Assembly: GCF_020709055.1 (NCBI RefSeq)
Contig: NZ_JAJFCK010000001.1
Coordinates: 124,001 to 188,000 of the forward strand
Direction: 5' to 3'
DNA from: Ruminococcus callidus
GTDB taxonomy: Bacteria; Bacillota; Clostridia; Oscillospirales; Ruminococcaceae
Length of the DNA stretch: 64,000 nt
The position numbers and the translations under genes are program-made. Below, one piece after another: positions 26,365-35,300 of the stretch. How positions within the stretch are numbered: position 1 is the stretch's first letter; every line of letters starts with the position of its first letter. The notes under the pieces are model-generated. The model did not search any database. It worked only from the letters and a program-made list of their open reading frames with translations, and had not been told where the DNA came from.

Positions 26365-27195
26365 TCAAACCAGCTGAATCTGCTCTGCCTGAATGGTCAA
26401 TTCCCGCAGTGCGCTCTCATCCTCATGCTGTGCCATGAGAATGTGCAGCTCATAGATGCCATTTTCCTCATACAGTTCGTCCATCAGCCACTGCGCACGC
26501 TCCGGCAGCTCCTCACAAGTTCCAAGTTTCGCATGGTGCAGATGAATGGCACTGCACTTGGTCGTACTCAGTGCGCAGTCCATATGAAGCACGATCTGAT
26601 CTTCCGCCTGCTCCAGATTTAAAATCACGCTGTCCTGAAGCGAGAAATCCTGCACAAAAGAATCCGGATGCGTTTTCAGGAACTTGTCCCAGTACTTGCT
26701 GTAATTTTCTTCAATTTCATAGACAGCGTCCCGACAAGCCTCGCAAAACATGGTGATCTCTTCGATCACAGGAGCCGTTGCTGCTCCAAGTGCAAGCACA
26801 CGAATGTCCGCCACCTCGTTTAAAATTTCCGGCGGCAGATTTTCCTGAAGTGTCCGGATTTGTCCCTGAAAGAACGCTGCAAAGTTTTCTTTTTCCTTCA
26901 CCTCGTCAAAAGGGCCACGATTCTTTTTCATGTGCTCAAACGTTTCTTTTGCCTGCTGATACTGCGTGGCTGCATCTTCAAATTCCGAAAATGTCTCTTC
27001 CGAAATGCCGAACATTTCCTCGAAGGCCATCCCCGGCAGAAGCTTTTGCATCTCCAGCATATCCGCTTCCCGTAAGGCATACAATTCCTGAAAATACGCC
27101 TCTGAAAAAACGGCAGCCTGCTCAGACTCCTCCAGATTCTCGTAGAAATCCATGAACTGCGCAACCTGATACCATTCCTCTGTAAAACATCTCAT
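26365..27195 (-). CDS. Hypothetical protein, DUF4085-like
   Basis: This 276-residue acidic protein opens MRCFTEEWYQVAQ, which resembles the MxYFTxEWY start of DUF4085 proteins. The rest is helical and glutamate-rich, with a beta-rich end. No catalytic motif was seen. It is the last gene of the tautomerase-maf-DUF4317 operon, 15 bases after the DUF4317 gene. Confidence 0.65.
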   Translation of the reverse strand: MRCFTEEWYQVAQFMDFYENLEESEQAAVFSEAYFQELYALREADMLEMQKLLPGMAFEEMFGISEETFSEFEDAATQYQQAKETFEHMKKNRGPFDEVKEKENFAAFFQGQIRTLQENLPPEILNEVADIRVLALGAATAPVIEEITMFCEACRDAVYEIEENYSKYWDKFLKTHPDSFVQDFSLQDSVILNLEQAEDQIVLHMDCALSTTKCSAIHLHHAKLGTCEELPERAQWLMDELYEENGIYELHILMAQHEDESALRELTIQAEQIQLV

Positions 27196-27209
27196 GCCAT
27201 ATATCCTCT

Positions 27210-28403
27210 CTACGCCTCGGTTTCCTCTGCAGATTCCTCCGCTGCAAGCGCCGGCTCCTCTTCGGCGGGCGCATCGGTGATCCGTGCGGTCAAGCCATTG
27301 ATCTGCACTGCCGGATCATCCAGATCAATCAGCAGATAGCGTCTGCCATTGACCAGCTGTGTCCGCACTTTTCCAGTGGCATCCTTGCCAATGGAAACAG
27401 TGACACCGTCCAGACTGATCGTCGTCTTGTTTTCCACAAGATTGCTGACGGCAATGGGACTATCCTTGGTTTCCTCCCGATATGCTTTCTGCACTGCCTC
27501 GGCACATTCGTGGCTGACGCCGGAGTCCAGCAGAACATCCCGCACGTGAATGTCATCAATCACAGGGATATCCGGATCGTTGGCGTACTCCGCTGCAATA
27601 TCCCGCAGCTTGTCGTTCACACTGGTAATCACAGAGTAGTTCAGTTCATCCGCCACATATTCTTGCAGGAGGTTCTGGAACGTCTCCTTCTGTTCCTGTG
27701 CCGTTCTGGTAAACGTACATCCCAGCACATTTTCCACGATGCTGACGTTTACTTCTTTCGGCTTGTGGGCGGAATACAGCACATGGTTGACATCTGGCCC
27801 TCTTCCTGTAAATGTCGGGTACAGGAATCCGTCTGTCGGAATTTCCGCAACGATTCTATCGTAGATGTTCTTCTTTTCAATGGCGTTGTCGTCCTCGTTA
27901 TAGATCAAGCCGTCAACCCGCACCTCCACGGGGCAGATTGCAGCGATCAGGAAATGATATTCCTCGCTCTGATAGGGGTCGATTTCATCGCTCTTGGACT
28001 TCCGGAATACCGTATAAGTACAATGTCCCAGCAGAATCGCATAGTTGGAAACGTAATCCATGTTGTGCACGATCTGTTCCAGCAAAACGGAAACGGCATT
28101 CTCGTCTGTTAGCTTGGTGTTCAATGCCTCGTACAGAATCGCCTGACTTCCGCCCTCTTCGTATGCCTCGTTCGGAAATTCATATTCCAGCAAACCCTTT
28201 CCCAGAGTACCGGAGAGCACCCGCTTCAGCGTTGCCATCAGGCACTCATTTTCCTCGGAGGGAATGCTGTGGTACGGGCGGATGCTCTGACAGCGGATGT
28301 TCTTGTCCATGTCTACAAATGCCGTTACTACATGATTTAGGACAAAGAGATCGCTGGTTTCCGAGAAGTTCTTGCGAATCTCGGAGAGTTCTTTTTTATT
28401 CAT
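27210..28403 (-). CDS. DUF4317 domain-containing protein
   Basis: The protein has about 397 residues starting MNKKELSEIRKNFSE, typical of the DUF4317 family restricted largely to Clostridia. A long alpha/beta body (IYDRIVAEIPTDGFLYPTFTGRGPDVNHVLYS) is followed by an acidic Ala/Glu-rich tail. Function is unknown. ATG at 28403 follows AAAGGAATC, and lies seven bases from the maf stop. Confidence 0.85.
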   Translation of the reverse strand: MNKKELSEIRKNFSETSDLFVLNHVVTAFVDMDKNIRCQSIRPYHSIPSEENECLMATLKRVLSGTLGKGLLEYEFPNEAYEEGGSQAILYEALNTKLTDENAVSVLLEQIVHNMDYVSNYAILLGHCTYTVFRKSKSDEIDPYQSEEYHFLIAAICPVEVRVDGLIYNEDDNAIEKKNIYDRIVAEIPTDGFLYPTFTGRGPDVNHVLYSAHKPKEVNVSIVENVLGCTFTRTAQEQKETFQNLLQEYVADELNYSVITSVNDKLRDIAAEYANDPDIPVIDDIHVRDVLLDSGVSHECAEAVQKAYREETKDSPIAVSNLVENKTTISLDGVTVSIGKDATGKVRTQLVNGRRYLLIDLDDPAVQINGLTARITDAPAEEEPALAAEESAEETEA

Positions 28404-28410
28404 CGAATAT

Positions 28411-28989
28411 TCAGATTCCTTTCTGTGATTCTGCGCCGGAAAATGCACGCAGCGCACGGGAAACTGCTGCTACAGGAAGTCCCACAACGCTATAAAAGTC
28501 ACCGTTGATTTTTTCCACCAGCAATGCGCCACGTCCCTGAATGCCATAGCCGCCTGCTTTGTCCAGCGGTTCTCTCGTCGCCACGTAGTTCTGAATCTGC
28601 GCTTCTGTCAGCGGATAGAACGTCACTTCTGTTTCCGTCTGAAACGACACCACACGTGTTCCCTTTGCCAATGCTACGCCGGTCACGACCTGATGCGTTT
28701 TCCCGGAGAGCATGCGCAGCATTTCTGCCGCACGCTCCGGCGTGCCCGGTTTCCCCAGTATCCCGTTTTCCAGTACCACTGTGGTATCAGAGCCGAGCAC
28801 CACATGTTCCGGATACTGCTCCGCCACGGCGCACGCTTTTTTTCGGGCGAGATACTGCGCTGCGTCCAGTACAGACAACGCAGGCGGCAGGGATTCCTCT
28901 ACGGCTGCCGGAAAAACCGTGAAGTCCTCCGTAATCAGCCGCAGCAATTCCTGCCGCCGTGGCGAAGCTGAAGCTAAGATCAGCCCCAT
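28411..28989 (-). CDS. maf: Maf-family nucleotide pyrophosphatase
   Basis: This 192-residue Maf/HAM1-superfamily enzyme hydrolyses non-canonical or modified nucleoside triphosphates (dTTP/UTP-type in many members). The N-terminal LILASASPRRQELL signature, LGSDTTVVL and the later DKAGGYGIQGRGA are intact. ATG at 28989 shares its A with the stop codon of the tautomerase gene (TAATG). Confidence 0.92.
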   Translation of the reverse strand: MGLILASASPRRQELLRLITEDFTVFPAAVEESLPPALSVLDAAQYLARKKACAVAEQYPEHVVLGSDTTVVLENGILGKPGTPERAAEMLRMLSGKTHQVVTGVALAKGTRVVSFQTETEVTFYPLTEAQIQNYVATREPLDKAGGYGIQGRGALLVEKINGDFYSVVGLPVAAVSRALRAFSGAESQKGI

Positions 28990-29222
28990 TACAGCACGTC
29001 CTTGGGGTCGTAGTTCGGTTCCTTGTAGATATGGCTGCTCTCTGTGACTTCCTTGCGGAATTCGTCCTGCCATTCTACCGGTGTAAAGTCCTCGACAGCA
29101 ACGGAGATGTGATCCGGATTGCAGCCGATTGCCTCTACCAACGCAGCAGCAACCTGATCAGCTGCCTTCTTTTTCTGTTCATCAGTTCTTCCCTTGAGCA
29201 TTTTAATGGTGATATGCGGCAT
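28989..29222 (-). CDS. 4-oxalocrotonate tautomerase family protein
   Basis: This 77-residue protein starts MPHITIKMLKGRTDEQKKK. The N-terminal proline exposed after Met removal is the catalytic base of the tautomerase superfamily. The physiological substrate is unknown. It is the first gene of a four-gene operon with its own promoter and an overlapping stop/start with maf. Confidence 0.88.
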   Translation of the reverse strand: MPHITIKMLKGRTDEQKKKAADQVAAALVEAIGCNPDHISVAVEDFTPVEWQDEFRKEVTESSHIYKEPNYDPKDVL

Positions 29223-29275
29223 AAATGATTCCTCCTCAAAATATTCCGGCGCAGCACCGGTTGTTGAACAAACTT

Positions 29276-29304
29276 ATTATAGCACACTTTTCAGGAGAAT
29301 GCAA
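29276..29304 (-). promoter_or_regulatory. Sigma-A promoter of the tautomerase-maf operon
   Basis: On the minus strand, TTGCAT (29299-29304), a 17-base spacer and TATAAT (29276-29281). Confidence 0.7.
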
Positions 29305-29387
29305 GCGCTGAAAAAGCAGATGGATTTCGCCAAAATCTTCGAAAGAAAATGTTTTGTGAGTTTCTCAAAAAACTTTTGCAAATTCCA

Positions 29388-29416
29388 TTGCATTTTTCTA
29401 TAAAATGTGGTACAAT
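29388..29416 (+). promoter_or_regulatory. Sigma-A promoter of the speD-speA operon
   Basis: TTGCAT (29388-29393), a 17-base spacer and TACAAT (29411-29416). The resulting leader of about 240 bases contains a hairpin at 29468-29500 and the repeat at 29516-29602 before speD. Confidence 0.6.
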
Positions 29417-29515
29417 TGTGTTTGATTATAAGTGCTCGTTTTTCGCAAAGAAACGGCTTCTGCACACAGAAAGAATCTGTTTGAAAGAACAGGTTCTTTC
29501 TGCTGATTGGATACG

Positions 29516-29602
29516 AAGGCAACACCGCACAAAGTCCGCCTGTCGGCTTTGCACGCAATCTGCCGGCGCATGTTATGCACAGGTTTTGTGCAGCGTTGTC
29601 TT
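29516..29602 (+). repeat. Short palindromic repeat family, longest copy (87 bases)
   Basis: Imperfect terminal inverted repeats (AAGGCAACACCGCACAAAG at 29516-29534; complement at 29584-29602) enclose an inner hairpin. The first 45 bases recur at 38679 and, inverted, at 24920. It lies in the leader of speD. Confidence 0.7.
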
Positions 29603-29661
29603 GACTTTACTTTTATTTTTTCAGGCGCTGCTTTGAAAGGCAGCACCTCAGGAAGGCTGTG

Positions 29662-30471
29662 ATGATAGGGTTGGAAAAAAAGCTGGCTTTATATGGGTTT
29701 AACAATCTCACCAAAACGCTGAGCTTTAACATTTTTGACGTATGTTATGCAAAGACAGAGCGGGAAAAACAGGATTACATCCGATATATTGATGAGCAGT
29801 ACAACTCGGAACGTCTGACCAACATTCTCTGCGATGTCACAGAGATGATCGGCGCAACTGTTCTGAATATCTCCAAGCAAGACTACGAACCGCAAGGTGC
29901 TTCGGTGAATGTGCTCATCGCCGAGGGTTCTGTACCGCCGGAAAATATGGATGCCTCCTGCAACCACGGCTCTTCTTTTCTCCAGCGCCGTGACATTCAC
30001 GCACATCTGGACAAGAGCCACGTCACTGTACACACATTTCCGGAGAGCCATCCGGACAACGAAGTCACCACCTTTCGGGTAGATCTCGACGTTTCCACCT
30101 GCGGCGAAATTTCTCCGCTGAGCACTTTGGACTACCTCATCCGCAGCTTTGACTCGGACATCATCACCATTGACTATCGTGTCCGTGGTTTTACACGGGA
30201 TGTCTCCGGAAAAAAATGCTTTATGGATCATGATATGACCTCCATTCAGGATTTTATCAGCGAGGAAATTCTGATGCGGTATGACGTACAGGATGTGAAT
30301 GTCTATCAGTCCAATATTTTCCACACCCGCATGCTCATCAAGGAACTGGAGCTGCAAAACTATTTGTTTAAAACCGATGCCTATGAACTGGATCCCCGTG
30401 TCAGACTGGATATCACCAACCGCCTCCGTCGGGAAATGATAGAGATCTTCAGCGGCAGAAATATCTACTGA
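29662..30471 (+). CDS. speD: S-adenosylmethionine decarboxylase proenzyme
   Basis: This 269-residue enzyme makes decarboxylated SAM, the aminopropyl donor for spermidine synthase. The self-processing site is K118-S119 in HLDKSHVTVHTFPE, where Ser becomes the pyruvoyl cofactor. The length matches the long E. coli-type bacterial SpeD. ATG at 29662 is six bases after AGGAAGG; a GTG at 29659 is in frame but too close. It lies 14 bases before the Orn/Lys/Arg decarboxylase gene. Confidence 0.93.
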   Translation: MIGLEKKLALYGFNNLTKTLSFNIFDVCYAKTEREKQDYIRYIDEQYNSERLTNILCDVTEMIGATVLNISKQDYEPQGASVNVLIAEGSVPPENMDASCNHGSSFLQRRDIHAHLDKSHVTVHTFPESHPDNEVTTFRVDLDVSTCGEISPLSTLDYLIRSFDSDIITIDYRVRGFTRDVSGKKCFMDHDMTSIQDFISEEILMRYDVQDVNVYQSNIFHTRMLIKELELQNYLFKTDAYELDPRVRLDITNRLRREMIEIFSGRNIY

Positions 30472-30485
30472 GGAGGCTTGCGATT

Positions 30486-31934
30486 ATGAAATGGACACAG
30501 CAGGATGCACCTTTGATGGATGCGCTGAAAGAACATCTGCTGAATCGTGTGGTACGCTTTGACGTTCCCGGACACAAGGGCGGAAGAGGCAATCAGGAAC
30601 TCGCCGATTTTCTGGGAGACCGTTGTGTACAGATCGATGTGAACTCCATGAAAAACCTGGACAATCTCTGTCATCCGGTATCGGTGCTTCGGGATGCCCA
30701 GATGCTCGCAGCGGAGGCTTTCGGCGCTGCCAACGCCTTTTTCATCATCAACGGTGCTACCGGCGCTTCCCAGGCAATGATCATGTCAGTCTGCAAGGCG
30801 GGAGAAAAGCTCATCATGCCCCGCAATGTGCACCGCAGCGCCATCAATGCGCTGGTTGTCAATGGTGCCATTCCCGTCTATGTCGATCCGGACGAAAACA
30901 AGGATCTGGGCATTCCGCTGGGCATGTCCGTGGAGGCTGTGGAACGTGCCATTCTGGAAAATCCGGATGCCAAGGCGGTTCTGGTCAACAACCCGACCTA
31001 CTATGGCGTTTGTCCGGATATCCGCCGTATTGCAAAGCTTGCCCACGAACACGGCATGCTGCTGCTAGCAGACGAAGCACATGGCACACATTTCTATTTC
31101 GGGGAGAATCTCCCTTGTTCTGCTATGGCTGCCGGTGCAGACATGGCCTCTGTTAGCATTCACAAGACCGGCGGCAGCCTGACACAAAGCGCTATGCTGC
31201 TCTGTGCAGACAGCGTAAATGCAGACTATGTGCGCCAGGTCATCAACCTGACACAAACCACAAGTGCTTCCTACCTGCTTATGGTATCGCTGGATATTGC
31301 CCGGCGGAATCTGGCGCTGAACGGCCGGGAGATGTACCGAAAAGCGGTGCAGTATGTGGACTATGCACGGGAGGAAATCAACCGCATCGGCGGGTATTAT
31401 GTCTACGGAGACGAGCTGTGCAACGGCAATTCGTTCTATGCGTTTGACCGGACAAAACTCTCCATTCACACCAGAAACACCGGTCTGGCCGGCATTGAAG
31501 TGTACGACTTGCTTCGGGACGAATACGGCATTCAGATCGAGTTCGGCGACATCGGCAATATCCTTGCCATTGTCACGGCCGGAGATCGGGCGTTGGAGAT
31601 CGAACGGCTGATCTCGGCGCTGTCGGAGATCAAGCGGCTGTACGGCGGTGACCCCACCGGCATGCTGCAAAGCGAATATCTGGCTCCGGACGTGGCACTC
31701 CCCCCGCAGCAGGCGTTTTATGCGGACAAAAAGGCGGTGCCGCTGGAACAGAGCGTAGGTGAAATTTGCAGTGAGTTTGTCATGTGCTATCCGCCGGGAA
31801 TCCCGATTCTCGCCCCCGGCGAACGCATTACGGCAGATATTGTGAATTATATCCAGTACGCCAAGGAAAAGGGCTGTTCTCTGACTGGACCGCAGGATAT
31901 GGAAATTGCGAGATTGAATGTGGTGAAGAAGTAG
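30486..31934 (+). CDS. speA: Orn/Lys/Arg decarboxylase, probably arginine decarboxylase
   Basis: This 482-residue fold-type I PLP enzyme of the SpeA/CadA-like family lacks the N-terminal wing domain of E. coli enzymes. DVPGHKGGRGN near residue 26, INGATGASQA, LADEAHGTH and the PLP lysine K227 in SIHKTGG are present. The C-terminal domain has CYPPGIPILAPGE. In Firmicutes such genes sit with speD/speE and usually decarboxylate arginine to agmatine. Specificity cannot be read from sequence, and no agmatinase gene follows. Its last 142 bases are repeated at 33036-33177. Confidence 0.88.
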   Translation: MKWTQQDAPLMDALKEHLLNRVVRFDVPGHKGGRGNQELADFLGDRCVQIDVNSMKNLDNLCHPVSVLRDAQMLAAEAFGAANAFFIINGATGASQAMIMSVCKAGEKLIMPRNVHRSAINALVVNGAIPVYVDPDENKDLGIPLGMSVEAVERAILENPDAKAVLVNNPTYYGVCPDIRRIAKLAHEHGMLLLADEAHGTHFYFGENLPCSAMAAGADMASVSIHKTGGSLTQSAMLLCADSVNADYVRQVINLTQTTSASYLLMVSLDIARRNLALNGREMYRKAVQYVDYAREEINRIGGYYVYGDELCNGNSFYAFDRTKLSIHTRNTGLAGIEVYDLLRDEYGIQIEFGDIGNILAIVTAGDRALEIERLISALSEIKRLYGGDPTGMLQSEYLAPDVALPPQQAFYADKKAVPLEQSVGEICSEFVMCYPPGIPILAPGERITADIVNYIQYAKEKGCSLTGPQDMEIARLNVVKK

Positions 31935-32009
31935 AGATGTTGGGTATGTTTGCTTGGTAAATCGGATTTAATGGAAGGATTGGTATAGAAATGATAAGAC
32001 GAATTAACT

Positions 32010-32093
32010 ACTCGGTGCAGTTTTAAAGCTGACAACAGGTTGTGCCGAGATTAGTAAAAAAGATTTGTGTTGTCAGAAACTGCACCGAATTAT
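32010..32093. repeat. Long inverted repeat ahead of the methyltransferase gene
   Basis: Arms of about 21 bases (TCGGTGCAGTTT plus TGACAACA, with a five-base bulge in the left arm) enclose about 35 bases. An AT-rich stretch follows. It lies at the edge of the AT-rich inserted segment, and may be a terminator for speA or a remnant of a mobile element. Confidence 0.6.
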
Positions 32094-32128
32094 TTTTATA
32101 ATAATATTTTGGAAAGGATGCAGTTACA

Positions 32129-32884
32129 ATGCAGCGTGAAGAGTTGAAGAAAATTTGGAAATCTGAAGAAAAAAAGGCTCACATCACTGGTTGGGATTTC
32201 TCTTATATTAATGGCAGATATGAAGAAGAAGACTTACCATGGAATTATGAGGAGATAGTTAGGAATTTTTTAAATGCTGACATGAATGTTTTAGATTATG
32301 ATACAGGCGGCGGTGAGTTTTTGCTCTCCTTAGGTCACCCTTTTAATAAAACATCTGCAACAGAAGGGTATCAGCCTAATGTAGAACTTTGCATGAAAAC
32401 ATTATTACCCTTGGGAATAAACTTTAAAGCTTGTAGTGATCCATCATGTATTCCCTTCAAAGATGAAACTTTTAATCTGATAATAAACAGACATGGCAAT
32501 TTCAATGCGAAAGAAATATATCGTTTATTAAAAAATGGTGGTATATTTATAACTGAACAGGTCGGATGTGATAATGACAGGAATTTGGTTGAAATGGTTC
32601 TTCCGAACACAGAGAAGCCGTTTCCAGATTTACGATTAAGCATACAGAAGAAGATACTTGAAAAAGCAGGCTTTCACATTATTGAGGGTAATGAAGCGTA
32701 TCGTCCAATCAAGTTCTATGATGTCGGTGCATTTATTTGGTTTGCACATATAATTGAATGGGAATTTCCCGGATTTTCGGTTGATAAATGCTTTGAAGCT
32801 TTGTTAGAAATGCAAAAGAAGATCGATGAAACTGGAGAAATTGAGGGAACGATTCATCGTTATCTGATTGTTGCTAAAAAATAA
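32129..32884 (+). CDS. Class I SAM-dependent methyltransferase
   Basis: This 251-residue protein has the Rossmann methyltransferase layout: motif I as VLDYDTGGGEFLLSL (residues about 53-67), an acidic residue in TEGYQPN, FNLIINRHG (motif IV region) and LLKNGGIFITEQVG. It resembles methyltransferases acting on small molecules or antibiotics. Base composition is visibly more AT-rich than the speA and speE genes around it, and AAA/TTA/AGA codons are frequent, which suggests recent transfer. It has an AAAGGATG site. Substrate unknown. Confidence 0.82.
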   Translation: MQREELKKIWKSEEKKAHITGWDFSYINGRYEEEDLPWNYEEIVRNFLNADMNVLDYDTGGGEFLLSLGHPFNKTSATEGYQPNVELCMKTLLPLGINFKACSDPSCIPFKDETFNLIINRHGNFNAKEIYRLLKNGGIFITEQVGCDNDRNLVEMVLPNTEKPFPDLRLSIQKKILEKAGFHIIEGNEAYRPIKFYDVGAFIWFAHIIEWEFPGFSVDKCFEALLEMQKKIDETGEIEGTIHRYLIVAKK

Positions 32885-33015
32885 TTACAGCATAGCACAG
32901 AGATTAATAAGAAACCTTTTCTTTTATACACAGATAAAAAATTAGTGGAAGATTAACTATAAAATTCATCATTATAAAGAATGTTACAAATTCCAGTTTA
33001 TGAAGGAGAATCAAC

Positions 33016-33177
33016 ATGACAAAAGAACAGGCACTGCCGGGAATCCCGATTCTCGCCCCCGGCGAACGCATTACGGCGGATATTGTGAATTATATCCAGT
33101 ACGCCAAGGAAAAGGGATGTTCTCTGACCGGGTCGCAGGATATGGAGATTGCAAGATTGAATGTGGTGAAGAAGTAG
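33016..33177 (+). pseudogene. Chimeric fragment: foreign start fused to a duplicated speA 3' end
   Basis: A GAAGGAG site and ATG open a 53-codon frame MTKEQA, which continues in frame into a copy of the last 47 speA codons and its stop. The copied part (33036-33177) differs from 31793-31934 at seven positions, most of them silent. Similarity runs on past the stop for about 30 bases. It looks like a recombination scar, although the micro-frame could be translated. Confidence 0.8.
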
Positions 33178-33228
33178 GGATTACTGTTTGCTTGGCAAAT
33201 CGGAATTTGTGAGGTGGTATGTGGTATA

Positions 33229-34032
33229 ATGAATAAAATTAAGCTGACTGCACTTCCTTGTATATGTGCAGATGTTTTTTACGGTACTGAAATAATCAGA
33301 CCGGGAGGAGAAGCATTGAATTTTGCTGCTCATGCCTCACACTTTAAGGATATAGATGTTACGCTTCTTGGTGTTGTCGGAAAAGATAAATATGCAGAAG
33401 CGATAATGGATTCAATATCAAAGCTTGATATTGATAAAAACCATATACGCATTGATGAAAGATATCAGACTGCAAATAATATGACTTACCTTACAGAATC
33501 AGGCGATAGGTATTATAAAGATGATTCATGGAACGGAGAAATTCTCGATAACATCGTACTGAATGATAATGAAATCAAAATCTTATCAAGGTCCGATGTA
33601 GTCTTTGTTCATTTCTGGGCTTCGTGTTTTTCGCAAGTAGTTGAACTGAAGGAAACTCTTGGCTTTAAGCTTGCGGTAGATTTTGATGTATATAGAGATT
33701 TTGCAGATATGGAACGATTTGCTCCGCATGTTGATTTCTTTATGATAAGCGGCTCGGAAGAACTCCTGCCGAGGTTCAAAGAATTATCGAATAAATACCG
33801 TTGCCTGTTCAACGTGTCACTTGCAGAACGTGGAAGCGTTACATACTTTAATGGACAGGAATTCAAAGTGCAAGCTGTGAAAGTTGAAAGCATAATTGAC
33901 ACGACCGGTTGTGGTGACAGCTATCACGCCGGATTTGTCTGCTCATATATGCTCGAAAATAATATTGAAAAGGCTATGAATGTCGGTTCTGAAATTGCAG
34001 CAGAAACCTTAAAACATTACGGTGGATTCTGA
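33229..34032 (+). CDS. PfkB-family carbohydrate kinase
   Basis: This protein of about 267 residues has ribokinase-fold motifs: an N-terminal RPGGEALNFAAHASHF sugar-binding loop and a C-terminal DTTGCGDSYHAGF with the catalytic Asp. It is close in layout to fructoselysine 6-kinase (FrlD) type proteins. The gene is AT-rich like the methyltransferase and unlike its flanks. ATG at 33229 follows GAGGTGG at a long distance; a GTG at 33214 is the alternative. No transporter or deglycase partner is nearby. Confidence 0.82.
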   Translation: MNKIKLTALPCICADVFYGTEIIRPGGEALNFAAHASHFKDIDVTLLGVVGKDKYAEAIMDSISKLDIDKNHIRIDERYQTANNMTYLTESGDRYYKDDSWNGEILDNIVLNDNEIKILSRSDVVFVHFWASCFSQVVELKETLGFKLAVDFDVYRDFADMERFAPHVDFFMISGSEELLPRFKELSNKYRCLFNVSLAERGSVTYFNGQEFKVQAVKVESIIDTTGCGDSYHAGFVCSYMLENNIEKAMNVGSEIAAETLKHYGGF

Positions 34033-34091
34033 ATAATCAGAAACACAACTTCTAGTTTCTTGAAAAGAAAAATAAAAATGGAGGAATTGAA

Positions 34092-34781
34092 ATGGTAAAA
34101 GATCGTATTTCCGGCACCGTTGTGATGTCGGCAGAAGAAGCTGAAAGTTCCCGGAAAGGACTGCGCACGCTGGACAAATTATACAACATGGCGATCAACG
34201 GTCTGCCCACATCCAAGCCGGCGGACAAGCTGGGAATGGAATATCTGCAAAAGTACAACGGCGACCAGAAAAAAGCTACCGATGTTCTGATTCGAAACCA
34301 GGTGACAAAGTGCACGACAACGGGATTTCTCACCGGACTGGGCGGATTTATCACACTTCCCATTACGATTCCTGCCGATCTCGCCTCCTCCATGTACATT
34401 CAGGTGCGAATGATTGCGGCAATCGCCTACATTGGCGGGTACAGTCTGCACGATGATGCGGTCAAAACCATGATATATGCCACGCTGCTGAGAATCGATC
34501 TCGGCAATGTCCTGAAACAGGTCGGCGTAAAAGCTGCCAACAAGGCTGCTCTGGCAGGACTGAAAAAGCTGCCGGGAAAAGTGCTTGTCGCAATCAACCA
34601 GAAGCTGGGATTCCGGTTCATCACAAAATTCGGGCAAAAAGGAATCATCAATCTCGGAAAAGGTATCCCCTGTGTGGGCGGTATTTTAAACGGCGGTATC
34701 AATCTGGCAGAAACCAGACACATCGCCAAGGATGCCGTCAAAGCATTTCTGACACCAGCGACAATTGATTACATTCACTAA
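34092..34781 (+). CDS. EcsC-family protein
   Basis: This 229-residue protein has a glycine-rich hydrophobic region (GFLTGLGGFITLPITIPADLASSMYIQVRMIAAIAYIGGY) typical of EcsC-like proteins, which associate with the membrane. ATG follows TGGAGGAATTGAA. It returns to the base composition of the polyamine genes and lies 12 bases before the flavin-binding gene. Function unknown. Confidence 0.75.
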   Translation: MVKDRISGTVVMSAEEAESSRKGLRTLDKLYNMAINGLPTSKPADKLGMEYLQKYNGDQKKATDVLIRNQVTKCTTTGFLTGLGGFITLPITIPADLASSMYIQVRMIAAIAYIGGYSLHDDAVKTMIYATLLRIDLGNVLKQVGVKAANKAALAGLKKLPGKVLVAINQKLGFRFITKFGQKGIINLGKGIPCVGGILNGGINLAETRHIAKDAVKAFLTPATIDYIH

Positions 34782-34793
34782 GGAGGAATGAAC

Positions 34794-35270
34794 ATGTTCC
34801 GGCCGATGAGAAGATGGAAACAGCAGCTCTCCGATGAGGATTGCGCTACTCTCCTGAAAAATACGCCACGTGGGATTTTGTCTGTGCTGGGCGAGAATGG
34901 CTACCCCTATGGGATTCCCATGAACCACTGGTACTGCGAAGCAGACGGCAAGCTGTATTTCCACGGAGCGAAAACAGGTCACAAGATCGATGCCATTTCC
35001 CAATGCGACAAGGTTTCCTATTGTGTCCATGACGAGGGCTATCGGGAGGACGGTCAGTGGCCGCTGCATATCAAAAGTGTTGTCGTGTTCGGCAGGATTC
35101 AACCGGTGACAGATGCAGAAAAGGAACTGGAAATCTGCACGCACCTCTGCCAGAAGTTTACTGACGACAAGGCGTATCTGGAACATGAATTGCAGCATTC
35201 CCGTCCGAAGGTGCTATGCCTTGCACTGACACCGGAGCATATGACAGGAAAACTGGTCAAGGAATCCTAA
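34794..35270 (+). CDS. Pyridoxamine 5'-phosphate oxidase-like flavoprotein (NimA type)
   Basis: This 158-residue split-barrel FMN-binding protein has GILSVLGENGYPYGIPMNH, KLYFHGAKTGHKIDA and VSYCVHDE, as in the PNPOx-like/NimA family of small flavin reductases. ATG at 34794 is preferred over 34788 because AAGGAGG abuts the earlier ATG. It probably reduces small nitro or quinone compounds or binds a flavin/heme cofactor. Confidence 0.85.
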   Translation: MFRPMRRWKQQLSDEDCATLLKNTPRGILSVLGENGYPYGIPMNHWYCEADGKLYFHGAKTGHKIDAISQCDKVSYCVHDEGYREDGQWPLHIKSVVVFGRIQPVTDAEKELEICTHLCQKFTDDKAYLEHELQHSRPKVLCLALTPEHMTGKLVKES

Positions 35271-35300
35271 TGGAAAAGGCAAAGTGAAAGGAGTTTTGAT

